Assembly: GCF_013167215.1 (NCBI RefSeq)
Contig: NZ_JABJWY010000039.1
Coordinates: forward strand, 379,144 to 443,143
From: Sphingobacterium prati
GTDB lineage: Bacteria; Bacteroidota; Bacteroidia; Sphingobacteriales; Sphingobacteriaceae
Direction of reading: 5' to 3'
Length of the DNA: 64,000 nt
Under the pieces are notes generated by a model that ran no database searches, was not told the DNA's origin, and was given only the letters and a program-made list of their open reading frames with translations. Below are positions 9,243 to 18,133 of this stretch, in pieces (position 1 is the first letter of the stretch; every line of letters begins with the position of its first letter). A program made the translations under genes and the position numbers.

Positions 9243-10607
9243 ATGATGAGTATGAATCTAGATGCAATAAAACAAGTTTACTTGATCGGAATAGGCGGAA
9301 TCGGAATGAGTGGCCTTGCACGCTATTTTAAGCATTTGGGCTGTGAGGTGAATGGATATGACCGTACCGAGACTGAATTGACCAAAACTTTGGCCAAAGA
9401 AGGTATTTCGATCACATACCAGGATGAGGTGGGTTCTATTGATCCTATTTTCCATCAGCCAGCGGCTGCTACATTAGTCATTTTTACACCTGCAATTCCT
9501 AAAGATTCCAAGATTAAAGCTTTTTTTGAATCTCAGGGGCACGTGTTATATAAAAGATCACAAGTACTGGGTATCATCAGTGAAAGCCGGTTTACAATTG
9601 CTGTAGCAGGAACACATGGTAAAACAACTACGTCTACGATGGTCGCGCACCTGTTGAAAGATTCCGGATACGACTGTTCCGCTTTTCTAGGCGGTATCAG
9701 TTCGAACTACGATACCAATGTGCTTTACGGAAACAATAATACAGTGGTGGTTGAAGCAGACGAATTCGATCGTTCATTTTTGACGCTCCATCCGAATATC
9801 GCGATCGTGACTTCTTCGGATGCGGATCATTTGGATATTTATGGAGATAGGAGCCATTTACTTGAATCGTTCCAGCTGTTTTTGGATAAGGTTGTTGAAG
9901 ACGGTAAGCGTATTATAAAAAAAGGATTGGAATTTAAAGGACAGATTAGCTATTCTGGTCATGAAGTGGCCGACGCTTATGCATCCAATGTCCATGTCAG
10001 GGAAGGTGAATTTTACTTTGATTATCAAGATGTTCATGGAAAAATTGAGGATATTCATTTGGGCATTCCGGGAATTCACAATGTTGAAAATGCCGTAGCT
10101 GCTATTACCGTGGCTCGTTTAGTAGGTATTTCAGCAGAGGCAATTAAAAAAGCATTGACCACATTTAAGGGGGTAAAAAGACGATTTGAATACATTGTTC
10201 GTACGCCGGAAGTCGTGTATATCGATGATTATGCACATCATCCTGAAGAATTACGCGCTTTTTTGACCTCAATGCGCAAATTATATCCAACAAAGAAGTT
10301 GAACGTTGTATTTCAACCACATTTGTTTACGAGGACCAGAGATTTTGTAGATGGATTTGCTGAAGTATTATCCATGGCAGATAATCTACTCTTGATGGAG
10401 ATATATCCCGCGCGTGAACTTCCGATTGAAGGGGTGAATTCAAGCTGGTTATTGGATAAAATTACAGCACAGCATAAACAGATCGTGACGGCCGAAGAAG
10501 TACTGGATTTTGCCCGGAATGAAATGCCGGACTTAATCGTAACTGTAGGCGCTGGAGATATAGATAAGTTGGTAAAACCGTTAAAAACGATTTTTGAGCA
10601 TGCTTAG
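9243..10607 (+). CDS. murC: UDP-N-acetylmuramate--L-alanine ligase
   Basis: A 454-residue Mur ligase that starts the stem peptide by adding L-alanine to UDP-MurNAc. The N-terminus has YLIGIGGIGMSGLARYF, the ATP loop GTHGKTTTSTMVAHLL starts near residue 123, EADEFDRSF and SSDADHLDIYG lie in the central domain, and DDYAHHPEELRAFL with FQPHLFTRT marks the C-terminal domain. The order murG-murC matches the dcw cluster, but murB and ddl, which follow in E. coli, are missing. ATG triplets occur at 9243, 9246 and 9252; the first abuts the murG stop. The end overlaps ftsQ. Confidence 0.95.
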   Translation: MMSMNLDAIKQVYLIGIGGIGMSGLARYFKHLGCEVNGYDRTETELTKTLAKEGISITYQDEVGSIDPIFHQPAAATLVIFTPAIPKDSKIKAFFESQGHVLYKRSQVLGIISESRFTIAVAGTHGKTTTSTMVAHLLKDSGYDCSAFLGGISSNYDTNVLYGNNNTVVVEADEFDRSFLTLHPNIAIVTSSDADHLDIYGDRSHLLESFQLFLDKVVEDGKRIIKKGLEFKGQISYSGHEVADAYASNVHVREGEFYFDYQDVHGKIEDIHLGIPGIHNVENAVAAITVARLVGISAEAIKKALTTFKGVKRRFEYIVRTPEVVYIDDYAHHPEELRAFLTSMRKLYPTKKLNVVFQPHLFTRTRDFVDGFAEVLSMADNLLLMEIYPARELPIEGVNSSWLLDKITAQHKQIVTAEEVLDFARNEMPDLIVTVGAGDIDKLVKPLKTIFEHA

Positions 10608-11436
10608 AAAATTACGTGACATACAATGGAATCGTGTACTTTACTTTACCCTATTTTTTATTGGGGTCATTGTAATTGTTGTGATTATGACCATTGTGGG
10701 CAAACGTGATGAACAGCAGCTTTGTAAGGAAGTAAAGATTGTCATAGAGGGTACGGAAGCTTTTATAGATCAATCAGATATATCAAAACTGATAGCGCAA
10801 AACTATGGGAGTTTTGTGGGGAAGAAAATCAATGGCATTCCTTTTCAGCGTGTGGAAAAGATGTTGAAAAAATTACCTTACGTATCGGATGCAAGCATCC
10901 ATGCTGATATGGATGGCACCATTAAGGTTAACATAGATCAGCGCGAGGCGGTCATGCGGGTTATCAACAAAAATGGACGAGAGTTTTATGTTGATCCCAA
11001 AGGCTTAAAGATACCAACGACCTTAAAATACATTCCCCATATCATGGTGGCAACCGGCAACATTTCCGAAGGATATAATGAGGCCTTGGATACGGTGTCA
11101 ACCACATTGGTGAAAGATTTGGTGAAGGTGGTAGAATTTATAGGAAAAGATGAGCTATGGAGTAACCAGGTTGTGCAGATTTACGTGAATGCGGATCATG
11201 ATATAGAGCTGGTTCCTCGCGTAGGAACGCAGCAATTAATTGTTGGATCAGCAGATTCGTTGGAACAAAAATTTGAATTATTAAAAACATTTTATACCCA
11301 GATTATGCCAAAAGTTGGAATCAACGCTTATGGTGTGGTGAATGTAAAATATGGAGGACAGATCATTTGTGAGAAGCGCGGAAATTGGAGTTTTTCCGAT
11401 GATCAAACAAAAAAAATAGCAAATAATACATTATAG
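10600..11436 (+). CDS. ftsQ: Cell division protein FtsQ
   Basis: A bitopic inner-membrane division protein of 278 residues. I start it at ATG 10600, overlapping the end of murC by 8 bases; a TTG two codons earlier is the alternative. A membrane segment (VLYFTLFFIGVIVIVVIMTIV) lies at about residues 12-33. It is followed by a POTRA-like region beginning VKIVIEGTEAFIDQSDI and by the KLPYVSDASIHADMDGTIKVNIDQREAVMRV block typical of FtsQ. FtsQ bridges early and late divisome parts with FtsL-type partners. Its place between murC and ftsA supports the call even though overall conservation is low. Confidence 0.9.
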   Translation: MLRKLRDIQWNRVLYFTLFFIGVIVIVVIMTIVGKRDEQQLCKEVKIVIEGTEAFIDQSDISKLIAQNYGSFVGKKINGIPFQRVEKMLKKLPYVSDASIHADMDGTIKVNIDQREAVMRVINKNGREFYVDPKGLKIPTTLKYIPHIMVATGNISEGYNEALDTVSTTLVKDLVKVVEFIGKDELWSNQVVQIYVNADHDIELVPRVGTQQLIVGSADSLEQKFELLKTFYTQIMPKVGINAYGVVNVKYGGQIICEKRGNWSFSDDQTKKIANNTL

Positions 11437-11461
11437 TAATACAGCAACAATACAGGAAATT

Positions 11462-12835
11462 ATGAACTCAAAGGCAGCAGAAATTGAAAGAGAGAATCCA
11501 ATTATCGTGGGACTCGATATTGGTACTACCAAAATTTGTGTTACGGTTGGGAGACGTAGCTCAGGGAACAAAATCGAATTATTAGGTGTGGGCAAAGCCG
11601 ATTCTGCAGGAGTGAGCAGAGGGGTTGTAGCCAATATCCAAAAGACTGTGGGAAGTATTTTGGAGGCGGTGGAAATTGCCGAAGCACAGTCTAATGTAGA
11701 TATTAAGGTTGTCAATGTGGGGATCGCCGGTCAACACATTAAGAGCATCCAACACCGTGGAATATTTACCAAAACAGATGGTGATGATGAGATCATTCGA
11801 AGAGATATCGAACGGTTAATTTCGGATATGTATAAACTGGTACTGCCTCCAGGAGAAGAAATTATACATGTTTTACCTCAGGAATTTACGGTAGATAATG
11901 AACCGGGTATCCGCGAACCTATCGGCATGGCTGGACGTCGTATAGAAGCAAATTTCCATATTATTTCGGGAAGAGTTACCGATATCAAGAATATCAAAAA
12001 ATGTATTGATAATTCCAATTTGGAGGTTGCTGAACTGATTCTTGAGCCTTTGGCATCTTCAGAAGCTGTATTGGATGAAGATGAAAAGAATGCTGGTGTT
12101 GTATTAGTTGATATTGGTGGTGGAACGACAGATGTCGCAATCTTTCATGAAGGAATTATTCGCCATACTGCTGTAATCCCATTAGGCGGTAATATTGTGA
12201 CCGAAGATATTCGTCAAGGTTGTTCAGTATTGCGTTCGCAGGCAGAATTATTGAAGACACGATTCGGATCTGCTTTGGCTGATGAAAATAAAGAAAATGA
12301 AGTGATCTGTGTACCTGGACTGAAAGGTCGGGAGCCAAAAGAAATCTCGGTGAAAAATTTGGCTTATATTATTCAAGCTCGGATGGAAGAGATTATTGAA
12401 CATGTATATTACGAGATTAAGTCTTCTGGTTATGAAAATAAACTTATCGGTGGTATCGTTATCACTGGGGGTGGGGCTCAATTGAAACATTTGGTACAGC
12501 TCGTTGAATATATAACTGGAATTGATTGTCGTGTCGGTTTTCCTAACGAGTATCTTTCCAAGAATGAAGTTTTACCGAAGCCACTATTTGAAGAATTGAA
12601 AAGCCCGTTGTACGCGACAAGTATCGGCTTATTGATCAAGGGTATTCAATCCCATGAAGATGAGGAAGATAGTCGTAGAGAAGCACATGCTCCAGCGAAA
12701 AAAGTGCAGGCGACCACGACGACAAAAGAGGTTTCGGAGCAACAGCAAAAGGAACAGGGACTGCTATCTTGGTTCAAACGATTTATTAAGGATGGGAATG
12801 AGATTGATGACGCAAGTTTTTTAGATAAAAAGTAA
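11462..12835 (+). CDS. ftsA: Cell division protein FtsA
   Basis: An actin-like ATPase of 457 residues that anchors FtsZ to the membrane. The first phosphate motif is VGLDIGTTKICVTVG, the second VLVDIGGGTTDVAIF, and the adenosine motif is GGIVITGGGAQLKHL; the SHS2-type 1C subdomain lies in between. The C-terminal end has the basic, hydrophobic GLLSWFKRFIKDG amphipathic helix used for membrane targeting, after a polar linker rich in Gln, Lys and Thr. It precedes ftsZ as in most bacteria. The 140 bases between ftsA and ftsZ hold three DnaA-box-like sequences that start right at the ftsA stop codon. Confidence 0.96.
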   Translation: MNSKAAEIERENPIIVGLDIGTTKICVTVGRRSSGNKIELLGVGKADSAGVSRGVVANIQKTVGSILEAVEIAEAQSNVDIKVVNVGIAGQHIKSIQHRGIFTKTDGDDEIIRRDIERLISDMYKLVLPPGEEIIHVLPQEFTVDNEPGIREPIGMAGRRIEANFHIISGRVTDIKNIKKCIDNSNLEVAELILEPLASSEAVLDEDEKNAGVVLVDIGGGTTDVAIFHEGIIRHTAVIPLGGNIVTEDIRQGCSVLRSQAELLKTRFGSALADENKENEVICVPGLKGREPKEISVKNLAYIIQARMEEIIEHVYYEIKSSGYENKLIGGIVITGGGAQLKHLVQLVEYITGIDCRVGFPNEYLSKNEVLPKPLFEELKSPLYATSIGLLIKGIQSHEDEEDSRREAHAPAKKVQATTTTKEVSEQQQKEQGLLSWFKRFIKDGNEIDDASFLDKK

Positions 12836-12886
12836 GTTTTCCACAATAGTTGAAGTTTTCCACAATTTCACAAATGTGGAAAACTT
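12834..12886. promoter_or_regulatory. Cluster of three DnaA-box-like 9-mers between ftsA and ftsZ; also a hairpin
   Basis: TTTTCCACA occurs at 12837-12845 and 12856-12864 on the plus strand, and its complement TGTGGAAAA at 12875-12883. All fit the relaxed DnaA-box pattern TTWTNCACA. The first two lie in a 14-base direct repeat (12834-12847 and 12853-12866). The second and third form a perfect 12-bp inverted repeat (12853-12864 with 12875-12886), followed by TTTTG. The element may therefore bind DnaA, act as a weak attenuator or terminator between ftsA and ftsZ, or both. Binding is an inference. Confidence 0.45.
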
Positions 12887-12975
12887 TTGTTGAAATTATA
12901 TTATTATTACATTACATATAGTGGGTTTGGTTCAATTTGATATCATGTTCATTATAAGTTAAATAGGGATAAGTT

Positions 12976-14673
12976 ATGTCAATACAGTTTGAAATGCTAA
13001 AAGAACAATCTTCAATAATTAAGGTTATTGGGGTTGGTGGTGGTGGTGGCAATGCCGTTAACCACATGTATAAACAAGGAATTAGTGGGGTAGATTTTAT
13101 CGTGTGTAATACCGATGCACAAGCATTGGAGTTAAGCCCGATCCCAAATAAAGTTCAATTGGGAATAAGTCTGACCGAAGGTATGGGTGCTGGAGCAGAT
13201 CCTGATGTAGGTGAAAATTCTGCTATCGAAAGTATTGAGGATATCAAACGCATGTTGGGGACCAATACCAAGATGTTGTTTATTACGGCCGGTATGGGCG
13301 GTGGTACAGGTACCGGTGCGAGCCCTGTTTTGGCTAAGGCCGCTAAGGAATTGGGTATTCTTACTGTTGCGATCATTACTACACCATTTACATTTGAGGG
13401 TAAACGCCGTCGCTCACAGGCGGAGGAAGGTCTTTCAGAATTACGTAAATATGTAGATTCTTATCTTGTTATTTCTAATGACCGCTTGCGCGAAATTTTT
13501 GGAAATTTAACGATGACGGCAGCTTTCGCGAAAGCAGACGATATATTAACTACTGCAGCAAAAGGTATTGCTGAAATTATCACGATCCCTGGATATGTAA
13601 ACGTCGATTTTAAAGATGTTCGCACAGTGATGAACGATAGTGGTGTTGCTATTATGGGGAATGCAATTGCGGAAGGTGAAGATCGTGCATTACGTGCGGT
13701 AGAAGGTGCTTTAGCTTCACCATTATTGAAAGACAATGAGATCGAAGGTGCTCGCTATATTTTGTTAAATATTACTTCTGGAACAAAGGAAGTCACCATG
13801 GATGAAGTAGCGATCATTACGGATTACATTCAGGAAAAAGCTGGTTTATCAGCTGATTTGATCTGGGGTAACTGTATCGATGAGAACTTTGAAGATGAGT
13901 TGTCAGTGACAATTATTGCGACTGGTTTTCAAACTTCAGAGGAACGTGATAAAGAGCGTGAAAATACGAAAGTGTCCATGCCCTTGACACCTGAACCGGT
14001 AAATTCTTTTGTTAAACCTGTTTCTCAGGTTGCGCCAAAAGAAACAGCAGTTGCCAATAGTTTTGTCACTCCGGTTCAACGTGTGGATACACAAGCTCCT
14101 TCAGCAAATACATCGACACCAAATAATTTGCAGTCTGACCTGTTTACTTCACCCAAAAATGCCGTACAGCAACAGGTTGCAATAGAAGAACCACAAGTAA
14201 TACGTCATGATTTGGGTTTTGATGGCGCTTATGAAGAGGAAACTTCATTTGCTGAAAGTGATTTTCAATTGAAAACTTCCCCTTCTGTTTTTCAGTTTCA
14301 AATGCCGACGGTATTTGACTCATATTCAGCCCCATCTGCGTCAGACTATGATGACAAACCAACGTTCTCCTCGAGCACAACGAATGAGCAAGTTGAAGTA
14401 CCTCAGGTAGAAGAAGAGCAGGTATCATTTGAAGATCAATTGGTGCGTACGAAAGAACGTATCTTGCGATTGAAAGAATTAAGCATGAAATTGAAATCTT
14501 CAAACGGCCTTCATGAGCTGGAAAATGAACCAGCTTATAAAAGAAAGCAAATGTCCTTGGAGGATACACCACATTCTTCGCAATCACAGGTGTCTCGCTT
14601 TACCTTGTCTTTTGAAGATGGAAATACGGAGATTCGCCCCAATAACTCATTTTTACATGACAATGTAGATTAA
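12976..14673 (+). CDS. ftsZ: Cell division GTPase FtsZ
   Basis: A 565-residue tubulin homologue that forms the Z ring. The N-terminal GTPase core shows GVGGGGGNAVNHM, the tubulin signature GGGTGTGAS near residues 107-115, and the T7-loop region NVDFKDVRTVMNDSGVAIMG, where NxDFxD supplies catalytic aspartates. The core ends near residue 325. It is followed by a long Ser/Pro/Glu-rich linker of about 200 residues and a conserved-looking tail (IRPNNSFLHDNVD). The protein is much longer than E. coli FtsZ (383 residues); long linkers are common in Bacteroidota. A strong hairpin terminator follows, ending the dcw cluster. Confidence 0.97.
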   Translation: MSIQFEMLKEQSSIIKVIGVGGGGGNAVNHMYKQGISGVDFIVCNTDAQALELSPIPNKVQLGISLTEGMGAGADPDVGENSAIESIEDIKRMLGTNTKMLFITAGMGGGTGTGASPVLAKAAKELGILTVAIITTPFTFEGKRRRSQAEEGLSELRKYVDSYLVISNDRLREIFGNLTMTAAFAKADDILTTAAKGIAEIITIPGYVNVDFKDVRTVMNDSGVAIMGNAIAEGEDRALRAVEGALASPLLKDNEIEGARYILLNITSGTKEVTMDEVAIITDYIQEKAGLSADLIWGNCIDENFEDELSVTIIATGFQTSEERDKERENTKVSMPLTPEPVNSFVKPVSQVAPKETAVANSFVTPVQRVDTQAPSANTSTPNNLQSDLFTSPKNAVQQQVAIEEPQVIRHDLGFDGAYEEETSFAESDFQLKTSPSVFQFQMPTVFDSYSAPSASDYDDKPTFSSSTTNEQVEVPQVEEEQVSFEDQLVRTKERILRLKELSMKLKSSNGLHELENEPAYKRKQMSLEDTPHSSQSQVSRFTLSFEDGNTEIRPNNSFLHDNVD

Positions 14674-14690
14674 TCGAATTGATACAAAAT

Positions 14691-14725
14691 ACTAAAAAAG
14701 CCATCCGATCGATGGCTTTTTTAGT
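14691..14725 (+). terminator. Intrinsic terminator after ftsZ
   Basis: A perfect 15-bp stem (14691-14705 with 14711-14725) with a 5-base loop and six T in the descending arm. It closes the dcw operon. Confidence 0.9.
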
Positions 14726-14761
14726 ATCTTTAAATACCGATAGAATACAATTATATAAGCT

Positions 14762-15904
14762 ATGACTACAAAATTAAATAACCCTGTATGGGTGATGAGT
14801 TCTGCCTTTGATAAATTGTCATTACCAGAATTGATTCAGACAACAAAAAAAATTGGCGCCGGTGGAATTGACCTTTGTGTTTTTAGAAAAGATGGCACAC
14901 GTGAAGATCACACGGCTACACATTTGGATTATGAGGGATTTACACCTGAAAAAGCTAAAGAAACGCTTGAATTATTTAATCAAGCCGATCTAAAGCTTTC
15001 GCTCGGTGCCTTTGAAAATATGATCGGGGGGGATCCGGAGCAACGTGTCAAAAATCAGAACCATTTATTGAAACTGATTCGGATAGCCCACTTGTTGGGA
15101 GGTGATGAAAATAATGTTAAAGTCGGTACTTTTGTCGGTTATAATCACGACCTGGGGAATCAGCTAGATGGATTTCAAAAAAATCTAGAAGAATATAAAC
15201 GTGTATTTGAACCAATTGTTAATTATGCTGAAAGCCTTGGGGTAACAATTTTATATGAAAATTGCCCGATGGAAGGCTGGCGTTCTTCACGTTATAGCTC
15301 TACCTATAATAACTTACCTGCTGTTTTGGCTGCACGAAAATTGATGTATGCCATGGTGCCTAGTAGGGCGCACGGCGAAATTTACGATCCTTCACATGAT
15401 GTTTGGCAAAACACAAACCCAATTGATGTTATTCGCAATACTGATATGAGTCGATTACAGCGTATACATGTGAAGACCACACGCAATCTACAGACCACCG
15501 CTCGCGTAGATTGGGGTGGGATGTACCCGATGCAACATGTAGATGCTGACCTAGCAAAAAAGGCCAATGTAAGCATTCCCGATCATGATTGGGATAGACA
15601 TCATTATGAAGCTATGTTGCCTGGATTCGGTGGATCTGATAGTATGGACTGGCGAGGCTTTGTGGACCTGTTACAGGAACGCGGTTTCAAAGGACCTTTT
15701 GAAATTGAAAATGAAGCTAAAAATTCGAAAGATACAGGTGATTTCTCCGCAACTGTACAAGGATTTACTACTTGTCTTAACTTTTTGGCTCCTATGTTAT
15801 GGGATCTGGAAGCTGAAGTAGGTTATGCTTTTAAAAAATCAGAACCCTTAAAAGACCTTAATATAAAAGATCTTCCAGTTATTACCATGGATGATCTGAT
15901 CTAG
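14762..15904 (+). CDS. Sugar phosphate isomerase/epimerase-type TIM-barrel protein
   Basis: A 380-residue protein of the xylose-isomerase-like/AP-endonuclease-2 TIM-barrel superfamily. Likely metal ligands are the Glu in LYENCPMEGW, the Asp-His pair in YDPSHDVWQ, the His of RIHVKTTRN and the Glu in FEIENEAKNS near the end. Members with this layout isomerise or epimerise sugars or inositol derivatives, but the substrate cannot be read from sequence. There is no signal peptide, so it is probably cytoplasmic. It stands alone between two hairpin terminators, so it is likely a single-gene unit not linked to ftsZ. Confidence 0.75.
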   Translation: MTTKLNNPVWVMSSAFDKLSLPELIQTTKKIGAGGIDLCVFRKDGTREDHTATHLDYEGFTPEKAKETLELFNQADLKLSLGAFENMIGGDPEQRVKNQNHLLKLIRIAHLLGGDENNVKVGTFVGYNHDLGNQLDGFQKNLEEYKRVFEPIVNYAESLGVTILYENCPMEGWRSSRYSSTYNNLPAVLAARKLMYAMVPSRAHGEIYDPSHDVWQNTNPIDVIRNTDMSRLQRIHVKTTRNLQTTARVDWGGMYPMQHVDADLAKKANVSIPDHDWDRHHYEAMLPGFGGSDSMDWRGFVDLLQERGFKGPFEIENEAKNSKDTGDFSATVQGFTTCLNFLAPMLWDLEAEVGYAFKKSEPLKDLNIKDLPVITMDDLI

Positions 15905-15908
15905 AAAA

Positions 15909-15944
15909 ATACGCTCCAGCAATATTTTAATTGCTGGAGTGTAT
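15909..15944. terminator. Bidirectional hairpin terminator
   Basis: A 15-bp stem with one G-T style mismatch (15909-15923 with 15930-15944) and a 6-base A/T loop, placed between two convergent genes. The stop codon of the leftward response regulator (15927-15929) lies in the loop, so the last codons of that gene form one arm. Confidence 0.75.
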
Positions 15945-16568
15945 TCTGAAAAGTTCAATTAGTTCCGGAATATTGGAAACATTTAATTTCTCGAATATCC
16001 TACTTTTATAGGTGCTTACCGTTGATGGGCTTAGCTCCAGTAGACCGGATACCTCGATGATTCCCAATCCTTTAATAAGCTGTTTAGCCACATCTACCTC
16101 CCTATTTGAAAGCCGAGCCAAGGGATTTAACTTGGTTAGTTCCGATTTACTCTGCGTCAGTTTTTGAACATAGAGGTCTTGCACATTGCTCGACATATAT
16201 TTGCCTCTTTCTTGGATAGCCAATATAGCGTGGCTTAATTCGGCCATAGCGGTCGTTTTATTCAGATAACCAACTGCTCCTGCTTCTATATAACGTAACG
16301 CATATAACGATTCATCATAAGATGAAAAAATTAAAATTTTAATGGCAGGCTGAATTTGTAAGATTTCTTCAACAACTCGAATATTATTCCCACCAGGCAT
16401 ATTGATGTCTAGTAATAATAAATCGAATTCTTCACGTTTTATCTTTTCCAGTACCTCATCGAAATTTTCGGCTTGGAATATTTCTGCTTTCTTAAGAGTT
16501 TCCTTGATAATAACGGAAGCTCCCAATCGTACAATGCCATGGTCGTCTGCAATAAGAATCTTCTTCAT
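15927..16568 (-). CDS. Response regulator, NarL/LuxR family (orphan)
   Basis: A 213-residue DNA-binding response regulator. The receiver domain (about residues 1-120) has the acidic pair ADD at 7-9, the phosphoacceptor D54 in LLLLDINMPGG, the conserved Ser/Thr region (FSSYDES) and a Lys in YLNKTT. The C-terminal LuxR-type helix-turn-helix begins LARLSNREVDVAKQL and contains SPSTVSTYKSRIFEKLNV. No histidine kinase gene is adjacent, so the partner kinase and the target genes are unknown. It reads away from mscL. Confidence 0.88.
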   Translation of the reverse strand: MKKILIADDHGIVRLGASVIIKETLKKAEIFQAENFDEVLEKIKREEFDLLLLDINMPGGNNIRVVEEILQIQPAIKILIFSSYDESLYALRYIEAGAVGYLNKTTAMAELSHAILAIQERGKYMSSNVQDLYVQKLTQSKSELTKLNPLARLSNREVDVAKQLIKGLGIIEVSGLLELSPSTVSTYKSRIFEKLNVSNIPELIELFRIHSSN

Positions 16569-16850
16569 AGATACTTTATCTTATTCTGGGCTTTAAATTA
16601 CCAATGAAATTTAACGTACTATCAATATACAATATATCTTGATATTTAGCCCTAGTTAACGAGCAAATATAGCAAATTAAGTTTAATAAAAACTTGAGCT
16701 TATTGTTTTAGGCCTAATTTTAAAAATAGGGTTTAAATAAGAAAATTAGGGTGAATAAATCGTCTAGTTATAAAAAATTGGTATATTTTAATTAGATTTA
16801 TATGACAATTACTAGCTTTGTTAAAATTAAAAAATTAATTGATTTTAAAT

Positions 16851-17258
16851 ATGGGATTTTTAAAAGAGTTTAAAGAGTTTGCAATGCGCGGTAGCGTTGT
16901 TGATCTGGCCGTCGGTGTTGTTATCGGTGGGGCATTTGGTAAAATCGTGACCTCATTGGTTGACGATATTATTATGCCCCCTATAGGATATTTAACAGGT
17001 GGAGTTGACTTTTCTTCGAAGAAGATTATACTCAAGGCTGCTGATGAGGCAGCGAAACAAGCCGAGGTTTCCATTAACTACGGTAATTTTATCAATGTGG
17101 TGATTCAATTTTTAATTGTTGCATTTTGTATTTTCTGCGTTATTAAAGCACTAAATTCTTTAAAACGTAAAGAAGAAGCTGCTCCAGCTGCCCCGGCTGC
17201 TCCGACTAAAGAAGAAGCGTTGTTGACTGAGATCAGAGATATTTTGAAAACTAAATAG
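16851..17258 (+). CDS. mscL: Large-conductance mechanosensitive channel MscL
   Basis: A 135-residue pore protein that opens under membrane tension and lets solutes out during hypo-osmotic shock. I use ATG 16851 (MGFLKEFKEFAMRGSVVDLAVGVVIGGAFGKIVTSLVDDIIMPPIG), which matches the family's N-terminus exactly; a TTG four codons upstream is less likely. The second membrane segment is VVIQFLIVAFCIFCVIKAL. The C-terminal helix is preceded by an Ala/Pro-rich stretch (APAAPAAPTKEEALLTEIRDIL). The gene stands alone and ends at a strong terminator. Confidence 0.96.
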   Translation: MGFLKEFKEFAMRGSVVDLAVGVVIGGAFGKIVTSLVDDIIMPPIGYLTGGVDFSSKKIILKAADEAAKQAEVSINYGNFINVVIQFLIVAFCIFCVIKALNSLKRKEEAAPAAPAAPTKEEALLTEIRDILKTK

Positions 17259-17284
17259 GTCCAAATATTTATTTGATATGAGCG

Positions 17285-17318
17285 TTACAGAGCAGGCCTA
17301 CTGCTCTGTAATTTTTTT
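17285..17318 (+). terminator. Intrinsic terminator after mscL
   Basis: An 11-bp perfect G+C-containing stem (17285-17295 with 17301-17311), 5-base loop, followed by seven T. Confidence 0.9.
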
Positions 17319-17407
17319 GTAGACAGTTTATAAATCGATTTTTTAGACTGGCAATGAATAAATTAGCATAGGCTTTTTGTTTAATGTCTAAATGTTCTTA
17401 ATATTGT

Positions 17408-17438
17408 TTGTTTTTGTCTAAAATAAACTTTACTTTTG
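17408..17438 (+). promoter_or_regulatory. Bacteroidota-type promoter for rpmH
   Basis: TTG (17408-17410), 20 bases, then TACTTTTG (17431-17438), a full match to the TAnnTTTG -7 box. Transcription would start near 17443, giving a leader of about 55 bases before rpmH. Confidence 0.65.
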
Positions 17439-17497
17439 CATTCCTCTTGGGGAGTTTTGTATTAATTGAAGTAAGAACAAATTAGCATAATAGCGTC

Positions 17498-17656
17498 ATG
17501 AAAAGAACATTTCAGCCATCGCAAAGAAAAAGAAGAAACAAACACGGTTTTAGAGAGCGCATGAGCTCTGCAAACGGTAGAAGAGTATTAGCTTCACGTA
17601 GAGCTAAAGGTAGAAAACGTCTTACAGTGTCTGACGAATACCGTCACAAAGGTTAA
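17498..17656 (+). CDS. rpmH: 50S ribosomal protein L34
   Basis: A 52-residue, strongly basic ribosomal protein of the large subunit, too short for ordinary gene-length cut-offs. The translation starts MKRTFQPSQRKRRNKHGFRE and continues with RMSSANGRRVLASRRAKGRKRLTVSDEYRHKG, matching L34 over its entire length. It lies 60 bases upstream of rnpA and is followed by yidD, the classic rpmH-rnpA-yidD arrangement. yidC, mnmE and dnaA, which often sit nearby in other phyla, are not seen here. Confidence 0.97.
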   Translation: MKRTFQPSQRKRRNKHGFRERMSSANGRRVLASRRAKGRKRLTVSDEYRHKG

Positions 17657-17716
17657 TCTTTGACAAAGATCGGTGGCCCCTTATAAGAGCTTTTTCTGAT
17701 AAGATCAAGTCATCGT

Positions 17717-18133
17717 ATGAGAAATACATTTACAAAAGAAGAACGGTTATGTGCGAGGAAGCGTATTGATACGCTTTTTAAAAGCGGTTCTTCTTTTGTT
17801 TTGTACCCTTTTAGAATTGTTTTTGTTCTTGAGAAAAACAGTGAGACTGCAATTCTTCCCCCCTGTCAGTCTATTATATCCGTTTCCAAACGTCGGTTCA
17901 AAAAAGCAGTAGATCGCAATACAATTAAACGTATGATGCGTGAAAGCTATCGTCTTCAAAAATCGAATGATTTGATTCCTTTTTTGTTGAAACATAATGT
18001 AACTTTGTATTTAGCTATTCAATATGTGGGAAAGCAGATCTTAACATATGATGTGTTCCATGCCGCGATGAATAAAATGCTGAAAAAATTACAGGATGAA
18101 TGTGCTGGTACTTATTTGGAAAAAAGGAATTAA
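17717..18133 (+). CDS. rnpA: Ribonuclease P protein component
   Basis: A 138-residue basic protein that helps the RNase P RNA bind pre-tRNA 5' leaders. The N-terminal FTKEERLCARKRIDTLFKSG and the RNA-binding RNR-type motif in SVSKRRFKKAVDRNTIKRMMRESYRLQK are diagnostic. The end overlaps the yidD start by 38 bases in another frame, a tight arrangement often seen for this pair. It is probably cotranscribed with rpmH. Confidence 0.95.
   Translation: MRNTFTKEERLCARKRIDTLFKSGSSFVLYPFRIVFVLEKNSETAILPPCQSIISVSKRRFKKAVDRNTIKRMMRESYRLQKSNDLIPFLLKHNVTLYLAIQYVGKQILTYDVFHAAMNKMLKKLQDECAGTYLEKRN

Noticed and set aside
14144..14587. 147-codon frame on the minus strand inside ftsZ
   Set aside because: It is the complement of the low-complexity FtsZ linker; the sense frame is certain and the antisense product has no recognisable pattern.
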